A stretch of 64,000 nucleotides of DNA from Mycocentrospora acerina (Eukaryota > Ascomycota > Dothideomycetes > Pleosporales). The DNA lies in NCBI GenBank assembly GCA_022701365.1, contig JAKUHH010000177.1, positions 744,001-808,000 on the forward strand. Reading direction: 5' to 3'. The notes under the pieces were generated by a model. That model saw nothing but the letters and a program-made list of their open reading frames with translations, searched no databases and was not told the DNA's origin. The position numbers and the translations under genes were made by a program. Within the stretch, counting starts at the first letter, position 1. The number at the start of each line of letters is the position of its first letter. Positions 1-10,419 of this stretch are shown one piece after another.

Positions 1-1
1 T

Positions 2-52
2 GTCGATACACTGCTTCTCGATGGAGGATATGTCAAACGTGTACCGAGGTAA
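2..52 (+). CDS. 3' end of a gene cut by the left edge (possibly short-chain dehydrogenase)
   Basis: The frame starting at base 2 is open and reads VDTLLLDGGYVKRVPR before a TAA at 50-52. A C-terminal ...DGGYV... ending resembles the last strand of short-chain dehydrogenases (typically VDGGY). Sixteen residues are too few to identify the family, so this is a weak inference. If right, an SDR would border the gentisate cluster. Confidence 0.25.
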   Translation, partial: VDTLLLDGGYVKRVPR

Positions 53-919
53 TTGAAGTGAGGAGTAGTGACTTATCGACAGATTATATTGACTCCATGC
101 TGCTCTTGTCACAGCATGGGCAACAAGGCGTGGGTAAAGACAAGGATTTGGCTGCAAAGTGCTCAAACCGTGTAACGCTAGACAGGAGGTGACATCATGA
201 GAACACAAATCGGTTCATAGTAACCTGCAGGCTCAGCAAAAATCGGGAGCATGTTCGAACTAAAAAGTATGCCTAAATAAACGCAAAAAACCATTTGTCA
301 CTCTTCTTATTATGGTTTATGTGATGACATTCAAAAGAAGCTACAAAAATACTGCATCAAATGATTCCCACGCGATTAACTATTGTTGATTGGATTCTCC
401 TTGTGTGTTTGGCGCAATACGGTCGAGCTGTGGCTGGACATCAAACAGGGCACTACCATGGCCAGGCGGTTACTCTATACTGGCACCTAGTGAATGCATG
501 GATCGTTCTTTTAGAAATGATTGGCCTCCATTAGAGAATGATGTAATTGCAAATTGCTCAGCTTGCTGTAAGTAGACTTTTCTTATAAGAATCTTGGTAT
601 CGTAATTAGCGTAAGGTTGTAGTGTGTCACATATCTCATTGACGTCTAAGGAAGTTTTAAAAATAGTAGTATTTTCGGAGGAGTGATGTACATGGTGATT
701 CGTGTAATTGAAAGTAAATATGGATCGTTTCGATTTGAATGTATCAGTGATTGATGTCAGCAAAGCTGAACGGGAGAGTGAGATCCAACTATTTCATTTA
801 ATACGGATTGATGGGCAGAGAGATATAGCAAATGTATTGAATTAGGTGTCAGGCGTATTTTGAATACAATTTGTGGGATGGCTTTTAGTGCCAACTACAT
901 TGTTCTTTGATACAATTAT

Positions 920-929
920 CGGGGAGATA
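920..929 (+). promoter_or_regulatory. Cluster motif copy 1 (CGGGGAGATA), monooxygenase promoter
   Basis: Matches the consensus SGSGGAGWTA found upstream of every gene of the gentisate cluster. It lies 141 bp before the ATG at 1070 and points toward the gene. The flank (TAGGAAA) also matches that of the copy at 5768-5777. Confidence 0.5.
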
Positions 930-938
930 GGAAAACGC

Positions 939-948
939 CGCGGAGTTA
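939..948 (+). promoter_or_regulatory. Cluster motif copy 2 (CGCGGAGTTA), monooxygenase promoter
   Basis: Second match to SGSGGAGWTA, ten bases after copy 1 and in the same orientation, 122 bp before the ATG. It contains a CGG half-site, as expected for a Zn2Cys6 regulator. Confidence 0.45.
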
Positions 949-1069
949 AACATTTGAGAGCAGATCGTACAGCATGGCGACGACTTGCTGAATTATATAC
1001 ATTTCCTACGTGCAGCATCATTCGCCATCTTCAAGTTTTTAACTCAGCTTACGTTTTTTTCTATAAAAT

Positions 1070-2832
1070 ATGACTGTGCAAGCTGGTAGCAATCAAAAGC
1101 CCGAGAATCCTGGAACCGCTATCAACAAGAAGGTACTCATGAATGGACACAAGCCGATTGGACAGACTACTACGCGTCATCCTCTGCCAAACCTATCAAT
1201 ATCGTATCCATCGCAATCGTTGCGATTCCTTGAATTGATTAACAATGAGAAATCGCCTTACAGTCAGATGCGATATGGGTCAACAATCCCAACGCCAGCA
1301 CGCCTCAAGTTGAACATCATTATTGTTGGTGCTGGCCTTGGTGGACTTGCTCTCGCCATTGCCCTAGCAAGAAGGGGTCATTCAGTGCGAATTTTGGAGC
1401 AAGCAAAAAAACTTGGAGAAGTAAGTTTAACTGTGCGTCTTTGAATTATGCGATTAAAATCTCTCAGGTTGGTGCGGGAATTCAGATCCCTCCGAATTCC
1501 GGACGACTGCTACACCGATGGGGAGTTTTTGAGCATTTAGAAAAGTGGGCGGTCAAACCGCAGAGCATCAACTTCAGGCGTTGGGAAAATGGTGATGTGA
1601 TTGGACATACTGCGCTTGGAAAAGCGTTTCAAGAGAACTTTGGTGTTCCGTATTATGTAGCACATCGCGCTCATCTCCATGAGGCTCTGCATCAAAGAGC
1701 GTTGCAGCTGGGAGTATCAATTGAGTTGGACAGTACAGTAATTAAATACAATGAGCACCAAAGCTCTGTTGTGCTCGATAATGGCTCTGTTATTCAAGGA
1801 GACCTATTAGTTGCGGCAGATGGTAAGGTTAAAGCAGACTGCGGTTGATTTGTACACGTAATAATCCAGCTAACATACATTTTCAGGAATAAAGTCTACC
1901 GCCCGTAGCTCGATCCATCCAGGTACTTCTCATGATCCTATATTCAATGGCTTCGCGGCGTATCGAGCAACTGTAGAAGCGAAGAAGATTCGAGACGATC
2001 CAGAAATCGCTTGGATCTTGGAAAACCCTTCTCTAAACATCTGGTAAGCTTGATCTTTTTTTTTCGTAATTTCTGGGACCCGGGACCTTGTTGTAAATCT
2101 TCTTACACTGTTGTATCACAGGATAGGAGAAGATAGACATGTCATGTCATATGTAATAGCCGCTGGAGAGTCGTTTAACATGGTCTTGTCACATGTAGAC
2201 CACTCAGACCCAGCCACCTGGACTGAAAAGTTTGCAAAAGAGCACATTCAAGATGAATTTAGCGGGTGGGATCCTCAGTAGGTGACCTAGATTCTGAGAT
2301 GGTGAGATGGTTAACTGAATACTGCAGGCTAACTAAGATCATTTCATTAATCGATGAATGCATAAAGTGGCCTTTGAAAGTCGGAAGGCAACTGGAGTCG
2401 TGGATCTCGCCTTCATCTAAGCTGGTAATTATGGGCGATGCAGCTCATGCCATGCTGCCTTATATGTCCCAAGGTGCCGCCATGGCAGTCGAAGATGGTG
2501 CTGCACTTGCTGTAGCTCTGAATAACATTTCCTCTCTGGACGAAATCCCGTTCGCGCTACGATCATTTGAGAAAGAGCGCATCAAAAGAAGTGGCGATAT
2601 GCAGAATGCTAGCACGGTAAATGGGCTTATTTGGCATTTCCCAGACGGCCCTGAGCAGAGAGCTAGAGATGCTTCTATGGCTGCCGAAGTTGAGGGCAAG
2701 CCATTCGCTAGTAGTGCCAATCAGTGGAGTGACCCCGTCACTCAATGGTGGGCTTACGGGTATGACGCCGAAAAGGAAATGGAGGACAATTGGGCCAGAG
2801 AAATAAGTCAATTAATTGTTCGAGCTGGCTGA
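1070..2832 (+). CDS. FAD-dependent monooxygenase, salicylate/3-hydroxybenzoate hydroxylase type
   Basis: Five exons (1070-1420, 1468-1822, 1887-2043, 2122-2277, 2328-2832) give 507 aa. It shows the class A flavin hydroxylase layout: a Rossmann FAD motif VGAGLGGLALA near residue 90 and the second FAD motif GDAAHAMLPY near 376, with YMSQGAAMAVEDG after it. The family hydroxylates phenolic acids using NAD(P)H and O2. Beside gentisate dioxygenase, the likely product is gentisate, made from 3-hydroxybenzoate (6-hydroxylase) or salicylate (5-hydroxylase); sequence alone does not choose. The N terminus is about 80 residues longer than usual before the FAD motif. A second in-frame ATG at 1268 would give a conventional start. 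The gene converges on the regulator, with stop codons 50 bp apart. Its promoter has two cluster motifs. Confidence 0.88.
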
Positions 2833-2881
2833 GAACATGTAGATTGAACTTGTAGGCTATACTGAAAATAAATTGGTAAGA

Positions 2882-5608
2882 TCAAAGATCAGGGCCTTTT
2901 TGCGAAATTGTACAGTTAAAATCTGCTCCTAAAAAGTCGTCCAAATTCATGCCCATATGCAGATCGTTCGAGTCAAGAAAATTAAACAAGTCCTGCGATT
3001 GAGTGTTATCAGGGAAGTGCTGCAATGCATTCCCTTCAAATAGATTGTTCGGTAGACCTATGGTTGGATTCAGCTGTTGGGAGCTCTCTGGGTAGTCTAG
3101 AGAAGATCATTAGCGGTTCGTTCTGGAAAAAGAACACAAGATACTTACAGATCATGGAGAGCAGATGAGCGAGAGAAGATGTGTATCGAACACATTTCTC
3201 TGTCATTCTGTTCCCTTTGAAGAGTACAGATAAGCATTCAATCGCTTGGTGCAAGCTATCGATCGATAGATCAATGTCTTCGAGCGCTAGACTTTGGTGA
3301 TGGATCTTCGCTTGATGTTGCACGAGAAGAGCGGAATAGATTACGAGAGCCGCATTAAAAGCTAAGTTGACATGAGTCAGAACTAGATAATCATTTATGC
3401 ACTAGGTGTACTTACCATAATAGAGAGAAAACCACCAAGCACCCAGTAAGTGCTGTAGAGGGTTGGGAGGGTTTAGTGCCTCTCGCATAAGCTTGATAAT
3501 TTTGAGTGCCGACTGGACGCAAATCTGCAAACTATTCGCACTGACTTGCCTCAGCATAGCCAGTTGTTGAATATTAGGCCTTGAGGTACCAAGGAATTCC
3601 AGATATTTACAAAGCAGTGGACGGTGCGCAAGGATCCGAACATTGAGAAATCGCAGCGTCAGTATAAAACGGTACCTAAGGGTCTGTTGATCATTCGTTT
3701 TACAGCGCAATAGTTCTGGCTCCACCAAGAATAAAGTTGCTGGTAAGGCATACTGCCAAGCCAAGAATTTTTGTTCAAATTTTAGCAGATGTGAGGCGAT
3801 GTCAAACACATTATCAGCGACATCACAGCCTAGATTACTTCCATATAGAATGTCCACAACTTCGCCCAAGATCGAGTAGAGTGTGCTGCAACAAAGTCAG
3901 TGGCAATAAGAAGCAGGCAAGAAACATACCCCTACATAGTTGCTGAGTAAAACTGAACACTGTATTCAGCAGCTAAGTCTTGAGCGTGAATCGAAATCGA
4001 AGGAAGGAAGGGCATAAGCGAGCAGGGAAGATCCAGCTTGATAAAATTCTCAGGAATTGAAGAAGGACGACCAAGGGTCATGCTCAGAGTACTACCCCTG
4101 GTGAGAGACAGACATTAGATTGAACGGAAGACCTACCGATCTAATACAATGCATCCGAACCAAGTCCGCTTGCGAATTTCCCGCTCCAACGGCTCATATT
4201 GCTTGAGCGCATTAGGTGAGTGCAGACCAACCTGGTAAGCTGCTTTGACAGCAAGTCCATGGATATGCCATGTTTCAATGGAGTGTTCGGTGCCTTGTAG
4301 ATACTGACTCATCAAAAGAAGAAGTTGGACTGAAGTTATGATAAGCGATAAAGAAATAACCATGGCTGCGAATTGAAGACTGACCAACTTCTAAGCTTGC
4401 ATCATGGCGCAATTGTTTTTCACAGAGGGCCAAAGTCCTACGATAAAAGATGTCCGACTTAACAGCACGTTCTGCTGCTGTAAGTGTGCTGCCATAATCA
4501 ACACTTGTGGCCATCGCTAGCACCATGTTGAGTAGGCCAAGCCATGATCTCCGAACTCTGCGTATACTGGTAGAGCTGAGTTGCTGATAGACCTGTAAGA
4601 AGCCAGCTCTATCGATGTAAGGGAACAAAACGCCGGTTGTGTTAAAAAAAAATCTCTATCAATTGTAGTGTTTGACTTTCATCCGGAAGTACAAAGGGCT
4701 CAATACCAGTTGACAGGTTATCAGACAGGGCAAATTGAGTTGGCGCAGGAGAAGGTAGACGGGATACGTGAAGCATGTAGCTTTGTAGAGAATCATTATT
4801 CGGTGTTATTGGGCCTTCAGTAGGTACTGTAGTCTTGAGAATTGCAGTTGTTGCGCGAACAATTTGGCGGGTAAATGCGATGTTGGACGACGGTCCTTCA
4901 TGATCTTGTCAGTAACCTGTGAATGAATACGGTAGTGTGCAATACCGAAAAATCCAGATTCCTCCTCTTCGGTGAAGACAATAGATCCAATCCCATCTGT
5001 GGGGTCTTGAGTCTCAATGGTAGCTCCTTCGTCGCTCTCAAATTGGAGAGGATTTGGAGTGAGAGAAACCCGAGACAAGGTTGAGCTTGTATTCGAGTCC
5101 TTCCCGCCATTTTTGGAGCCTTCAACAACAACGACCCTTTCATTGAGTCCAGAAACAGAACTTTCAAGGGTCGCTAAGCGTGACTCAAATGCTTCGAGCA
5201 GCCTGAAGCGTAACAGTCATAAGACAACAGCCAGATAATAATGGGATGATGACTGACTCTTTGGACGCGGTGATTTTGGTCAGAGCCGCTGTATCCGAGT
5301 ATATACACTCAAAGCCATTCTCACTGCACGTAGAACATTTCGGTCTCGCTCCATCACACTAGCGCAACCGCATAACATTAGTTTCATAGGCAGACCCAGA
5401 CGAACTGTGGTTCTAGTGTGCACTGAGAAGTGACGTCTGAGCGACGTCTCACACTGTAGCTTCTATGCCCCAAAGTGTCTTCATGCATCCTGAAGAGGAG
5501 AAAACTAACACGAGATTTTCGTTGTCTGCACCAGGTACAGGCAACTGTGATTCTGTTCCGCTTTGCGGGCCTAGAATCGGTCGTAGTCACTGCATCAGTC
5601 GAGCTCAT
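2882..5608 (-). CDS. Zn2Cys6 transcription factor with fungal-specific TF domain, one-base frameshift
   Basis: Nine exons: 5608-5510, 5358-5258, 5202-4946, 4895-4385, 4329-4137, 4091-3936, 3885-3416, 3361-3149, 3096-2882. The binuclear zinc cluster is split by intron 1: CTWCRQRKSR then CDGARPKCSTCSENGFEC. A linker and coiled coil (LLEAFESRLATLE) follow, then the fungal_trans domain (FGPSSNIAF, SIETWHIHGLAVKAA, RTLSMTLGRP, ATITLYSILG). The exons sum to 2215 nt, one base more than a multiple of three. The break is at a T9 run (4644-4652 on the + strand). Eight Ts would give IEIFFNTTGVLFPYIDR, the normal family sequence, and 737 aa. It shares a promoter with gentisate dioxygenase and is the natural pathway regulator. 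The frameshift is either a homopolymer base-call error or a real loss of function. Confidence 0.85.
4644..4652 (-). other. T9 homopolymer carrying the regulator's frameshift
   Basis: Nine A on the + strand (T9 in the gene). The upstream frame hits TAA directly after the run, while the downstream frame continues the conserved domain. No nearby GT-AG pair removes the defect. Confidence 0.8.
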
Positions 5609-5686
5609 GCCGGGGAATGAAAGTAACAATTGAACGGATGGGTTTGCGACAATATCATTCGATGGGCCACGACGGCAAAAGGCAGG

Positions 5687-5696
5687 CGGGGAGTTA
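5687..5696 (+). promoter_or_regulatory. Cluster motif copy 3 (CGGGGAGTTA)
   Basis: Exact consensus copy pointing toward gentisate dioxygenase, 292 bp before its ATG. It is paired with the inverted copy at 5768-5777, 71 bp away. Confidence 0.55.
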
Positions 5697-5767
5697 AAAT
5701 CAAAGGGAATGGATGTTACGCTTCACCCGATATGGACCTAGCGTCAACCCCACATAGTCATATTTCC

Positions 5768-5777
5768 TAACTCCCCG
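5768..5777 (-). promoter_or_regulatory. Cluster motif copy 4 (TAACTCCCCG on +)
   Basis: Exact inverted copy pointing toward the regulator, 160 bp before its ATG. Its flank reads CGGGGAGTTAGGAA on the minus strand, which matches copy 1 at 13 of 14 positions. Confidence 0.55.
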
Positions 5778-5987
5778 GTCTGCATCTTCTGTTCTACAAG
5801 CTCATTTATGCTATCGCGGGAGCTATGCCGGAACTAATCGCGTAACATAATGCTTCCCGGAACGCCATATCTAAATACGTATCCTGGCGGTAGAAATCGT
5901 CGATATAATCCTTGACTCAGACGTCGAGGGGCATAGCTGTATTTTGAATTTCTTCCATTTCCTTCATTGCTGTGCCTCAAGGTTATC

Positions 5988-7103
5988 ATGAGCTCCACCA
6001 TTACCATCGGTAGCCAAAACGAAATCGCTACACAGAGCGATAATCTCTTAGCGACCGAGAGGTTGTTGGAGACAGCCAAGGAGTATCATACCAAGCCCTT
6101 ATGGACACAGATGGCAAGGCTTAATCCTCCTCTGCCAAACCCAAAATGCCAACCCCACGTTTGGGAGTACGAGAAAATTCGACCAAGTTTGTTGCAAGCT
6201 GGAGATCTCATCACTGAAAAGCAGGCTGAGCGCCGTGTGCTGATGCTTGTGAATCCGTCGCGAGGTATGATGTCCAATCAACAACTTATAAACGACATGT
6301 ATTTACTGCTTATTCAGAAGCACCCTTCACTACTGATACAATATATGCGGGACTTCAGCTAGTGATGCCCAACGAAACTGCACCAGCTCATCGCCACACT
6401 GCATTCGCATGTCGCTTCATCATTGAGGGTAATGGCGGTTTCACTGCAGTACACGGCCGTCGTATCCGGATGCAACGCGGCGATGTCATCCTGACACCTA
6501 CTTGGAACTGGCATGATCATGGTAAAGATGGTTCTGGACCGATGATCTGGCTTGATGGTCTTGATCTGCCGAATTTCGTTCACTACCCTGTTCATTTCGT
6601 GGAACACTATGATAGCCCACGATACCCAGCCGAGGACGTGGACACTTCAGCCTCTCCGATTGTCTTTCCATGGACACGGATGAAGGCTCAACTTGATGCT
6701 AGGAGTGGGGATAGTGGATCAGAACGTTACTTGAAAGCTGATAAGTCCGAGAGTATGTGCCCACACTCTTTAGCTGGTACACTGCTAACCAAAACTAGTA
6801 AGTCGTACATTGGGTGCTTCTGCTACCCGAATTTCCGCAGGGAAATCAACTCCAGCAATTCAGGAGACAGCTTCATCCGTTTTCCATGTCATTGAGGGCT
6901 CAGGAAGTTCTACAATTGCTGGAAAGGAATTCGGTTGGAAGAAGGGAGATACATTCTGCATTCCCGCGTGGCATGAGTACCAACATCACGCAACCGGTGG
7001 CGAGACAGTGTATTTATACAGAGTTCACGACGAGCCGATGCTAAAATCACTTGGTTTCTACCGCTATAATGGCCAAGACGTTGAGTCTTTGGTTTCCGAG
7101 TAG
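5988..7103 (+). CDS. Gentisate 1,2-dioxygenase (cupin)
   Basis: Exons 5988-6264, 6318-6752 and 6799-7103 encode 338 aa, the usual size for fungal and bacterial gentisate dioxygenases. This Fe(II) bicupin enzyme opens the gentisate ring to maleylpyruvate. The N-terminal cupin shows APAHRHTAFACRFIIEG and later WNWHDHG (metal-binding histidines). The C-terminal cupin shows SSVFHVIEGSG, GDTFCIPAWHEYQHH and YRVHDEP. I chose the ATG at 5988; an upstream in-frame TTG is not needed. It is divergent from the Zn2Cys6 gene and convergent with the hydrolase that would act two steps later. Confidence 0.92.
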
Positions 7104-7404
7104 TTATTTGAAACCAGAATTCAATGCATTAGCAGATATATAACTTGTTCCTTCAACGGTCTCTTTCTTGATATACTCCGTATTCTTACAATCCTATTTT
7201 CCACAAGGGGCTCAGTAAATACAAATCTCTTTTTCTTATTTGGCCCTGATTTGATGCTGAGGATATCATCATTCGCTTAAAATCTAATGTCTCATCGATT
7301 GTGTTCTGGGGTACATGCACTTCATCAGGGCTGGTGATGAGAAATTAATGTGCTTTGAAATTTTTTGTCTAATGCACAAGAACAATAGTACTAATTTGAT
7401 AGCC
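7104..7404. other. Intergenic between convergent genes
   Basis: 301 bp of AT-rich 3' flanks of the dioxygenase and the hydrolase. No gene or motif seen. Confidence 0.6.
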
Positions 7405-8347
7405 TCATGCAAATTCCACTCCGTTCCTCAGGGTCCCGATTTTGCTTATCGAGACTTCCACGACTGTGCCTGGCACAAGATACTTCGGAGGCTTCAGGCC
7501 AGCTCCAACACCACCGGGCGTTCCCGTCATGATCACAGAGCCCTTCCGTATTGTTGTACCTTGAGATAGATAGTGGACAAGATAGGCGCAGTCGAAAAGC
7601 AAATCGCTCACGTATTCCTTCTGTCTAACTTCCCCATCCACGATCGTTTGCAACAGCAATTCTTTCGGGTCTCCAATCAACTCAGAGGCAATGAGTGCAG
7701 GACCAATAGGTGCGAATGTGTCAAAACCTTTAGAGAATCCCCATTGCGGTACCCCACCTGCCAGCTTAGGATCGCGTTGCAATTTGCGAGAGGAAACGTC
7801 ATTGCCAGCTGTATATGCAGCCACGTAGTCCAGCGCCTCCTCAAGAATGACGTTTTTCGCGTCTTTGCCAATCACTATCGTTAGCTCTCCTTCGTAGTCC
7901 GCTTGATCGTCCTGGGCTATTTTGGGGATTTCCACATTCACATCGTGATCGTGAATGCAGGTGGTGGGCTTGAAGAAGATGAATGGAAACGGTGGCGGTG
8001 TACGATTCGCCTCCCTAACTTTGAGTGCATCAATTAAAATTGAATAAGCACACGGGTTTCTGGAACTTACTGTGTTTGGCATAATTCAAGCCAACACAAC
8101 GCAGGATGTCAACATCATCCGCCGTGAGTGGACCGAGGAGCTTCTTGACAGTGACGACCTCATCCGAAACTTTTGTTTTTCCGGTTGTATCATATATGTC
8201 GTCACCAGTGATGACTTTCGCTTGCAATTTGGTCTCTTCGATTGTTTTGCCCAAGTCAAAGTCCGGACTGGGAAGAATTGGCTCTCCGCGCAGGATACGA
8301 CCGTCGGCCGCGACGAAGCGAATTAGCCTATTCCACACAACACGCAT
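7405..8347 (-). CDS. FAH-family hydrolase, fumarylpyruvate hydrolase type
   Basis: Two exons (8347-8071, 8018-7405) give 296 aa. It belongs to the fumarylacetoacetate hydrolase C-terminal family: GLNYAKH, FIFFKPTT, a metal-site segment DYEGELTIVIG, AAYTAGNDVSSR, WGFSKGFDTFAPIGP and MTGTPGGVGAG. Members cleave acylpyruvates with Mg2+. Next to gentisate dioxygenase the expected reaction is fumarylpyruvate (or maleylpyruvate) + H2O -> fumarate (maleate) + pyruvate, completing the pathway. The promoter holds a cluster motif at 8451-8460 and a CGG-N5-CCG palindrome at 8469-8479. Confidence 0.88.
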
Positions 8348-8450
8348 CGTGATCGATTAAAGAGAATTAAATTCAATGGACAAGTTTTCAAATATGCTAA
8401 AAGTTGACTTTGGTGCAGTCAATTCAAATAAGGCTCGGCTCTGCTACCCG

Positions 8451-8460
8451 TATCTCCGCC
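8451..8460 (-). promoter_or_regulatory. Cluster motif copy 5 (TATCTCCGCC on +)
   Basis: Reads GGCGGAGATA on the minus strand, fitting SGSGGAGWTA, 104 bp before the hydrolase ATG and in the same orientation as the gene. The next bases give a CGG-N5-CGG direct repeat. Confidence 0.45.
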
Positions 8461-8468
8461 CCACGGGT

Positions 8469-8479
8469 CGGACGTTCCG
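8469..8479. promoter_or_regulatory. CGG-N5-CCG palindrome
   Basis: CGGACGTTCCG is a canonical inverted-half-site arrangement for Zn2Cys6 dimers. It sits 8 bp upstream of cluster motif copy 5 in the hydrolase promoter. Confidence 0.4.
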
Positions 8480-9073
8480 AAGGTCGGCAGGGCCTCCCGT
8501 TCTCTTGCATAGTATGAGATGATAGGGAAATCTTGAAAGAAATTCATCGACGGTTATCTAAAAATGGTAAGCTGTAATTCGAGATTACAAAGAGAATATC
8601 AAAACATCTAAAACTGTAACTACAAATTGGGTCCTTCTGTATATGACCATCGTGAATGCTTTCCTAGATCAAGGCACAATGTTCTGGCATCCCAAGATTA
8701 TTGAACTGCCAGTACCTCAGCTTCAAGTTAATTATTATCATCACAGACTAAGTCTTCTTACTGCTGAGATCGCCAGTCACTTCGGAATAAAGCTTTTTTT
8801 GGAACCTTATCTTAGAATCTAGGCAATATTCCTAACCTACAAAGCAGTATTATTTTAGAAGGAATGAAGGTTAGCCAACTCGAACTCGATGAACAGTAGC
8901 TGCTCAATTACATGTAAACTGTGAAGTTAAATCATTTCACAGGTAGCTCGAAGAAATGATCACAGATATAACACGATTATTCTCGGATTGAAACGCTTTC
9001 GACATTTATCAATCGCCTAGCGAACCAAGCCGCGAAATTGTAAGTGACTCATAAAGGTTCTAGATAACGCATT

Positions 9074-10419
9074 CTATTTGACCAGAAAAAATTGACGATA
9101 AACAAGATATCCCGCAATTAGCGCGAGTACAGTGGAAAGCACCCCTTTAGCCAAGGCAGTCTGAGCATCGCGTTTTGCAGTTTCTACACGATCAATCTTG
9201 TTCATGTCCCATGATTGAATGTCTTCGTAAAATCGTTCCATTATCGGGGTCGAAGGGTCAGGTTGTGCGTCTCCATTTTCAATAAGTAGCCTAAATGCAA
9301 CCTTGATTAACCATTCAAGAATTGGATTAGGATCTTCGAGTCGCTGTTTGCGGCGTATGTTCTTGGGCACGAAGGTAAGAATCACTGCTCGGCCCAGAAA
9401 ATGGAGATATCTAAATTTTGGTCAGTTGATGAAAAGAAAGTGCGGATTCAAACTCAAGGAATTATATTGAATAAGGTTTAAGCACACCATTGCATGGCCA
9501 ACCTACCTTGGAAACCATAGCTCATTGAATTGATGAATAAAAGACTCCGAGGTCTCATTACCCTTCACTTTGTCTTCTTCTGTCATCTGTTCATCGAAAT
9601 CGAAGTCAATGTACCATTGAGCATAACGCTCAATCTCGTCCCAATCTCTAGGGTAGTTAATTCCAAAGCTCCGTGAGCCATCTGATGGTTCTGACTTGAA
9701 CCAGCCAGTAACCCTCTCACCCCACTGCGGCCATGACTTCTTCAGCTGTGGATGTATATCATTCTTCGCACCAACAATTCGCCTTATGTGCTGTTCATAC
9801 CATGAAAGTAGGATGATTGCTGTTTGGGCCTCCCAGGGATGACTAAAGCTACCCGGCACCCTCTTCCATACTCCAGCATGAATTTTGTTGATTTGTTCAG
9901 CATAATTCTTAGTCTGCTCCGATCCGCTTCCCCAATAAATCCAGTGCAGATTCAACACTTGTGTCTCATAGTACCTTTGGTGGCCGCGACTAATCACTTT
10001 CCCTCCATGAACCGCAGCGGCTCCGGCAGGAGTGGATGTTAACCATAAGAATACAGCTGTATAACCAAGTGCTGTGTTAAAGTCACTGCCCTGATAAAAA
10101 TTGCAGACACGAACGATTTGATCATATTCGGTTTGAGGATTCAGCTAAGTTACCATGAATTAGTCTAAGTCTTGAGACTTACAACATGGGAACAAACCTG
10201 ATCTAGGTATTTTCCTATCCATTTCCCTTTTCGTTCAGAAAGTGGCGGCAATTCAGGAAGTTGCCTTTTTGGAGCCGCAGGTAGCCGTGGCATTCGTGGG
10301 TTCTTCTCAAACTGCTCAATGCTGTCGGTACCTGGTGGCAGTCCATGTGTGAATTGCAACTCATAATAGCTCTTGTCTCTTTGTTTCAGCGGTACATTCG
10401 CTGTTTTCCTAGCCGACAT
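9074..10419 (-). CDS. MpaB/DUF2236-like membrane oxygenase-family protein
   Basis: Exons 10419-10198, 10144-9507 and 9410-9074 encode 398 aa, about the size of ER-bound MpaB-type proteins. The segments GYTAVFLWL, KNYAEQINKIHAGVW, FNELWFPRYLHFLGRAVILTFVP and the final TM helix GVLSTVLALIAGYLVY recall the MpaB/rubber-oxygenase (DUF2236) family. In mycophenolic acid synthesis MpaB cleaves a prenyl chain oxidatively, but the substrate here is unknown. The family call is by eye and moderate. The promoter carries an exact copy of the cluster motif 113 bp before the ATG, which ties the gene to the gentisate regulon. A general ER oxygenase unrelated to gentisate remains possible. Confidence 0.6.

Larger units (their letters stand above)
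53..1069. other. Intergenic; upstream region of the flavin monooxygenase
   Basis: AT-rich sequence without a convincing gene; the short open frames lack codon bias and homology. The last 150 bp carry two copies of the cluster motif SGSGGAGWTA (920-929 and 939-948). Confidence 0.6.
5609..5987. promoter_or_regulatory. Divergent promoter shared by the regulator and gentisate dioxygenase
   Basis: 379 bp between two divergent start codons. It holds two exact copies of CGGGGAGTTA as an inverted pair (5687-5696 and 5768-5777), each pointing toward one of the two genes. Confidence 0.65.
8348..9073. other. Intergenic, hydrolase promoter plus 3' flank of the MpaB-like gene
   Basis: The first 150 bp are the hydrolase promoter, with two candidate regulator sites. 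The remaining AT-rich sequence has no gene I can support. Confidence 0.6.

Noticed and set aside
9440..9470. tRNA T-arm-like sequence (GAGTTTGAATCC on minus)
   Set aside because: No matching stem, D arm or acceptor; lies within an intron.
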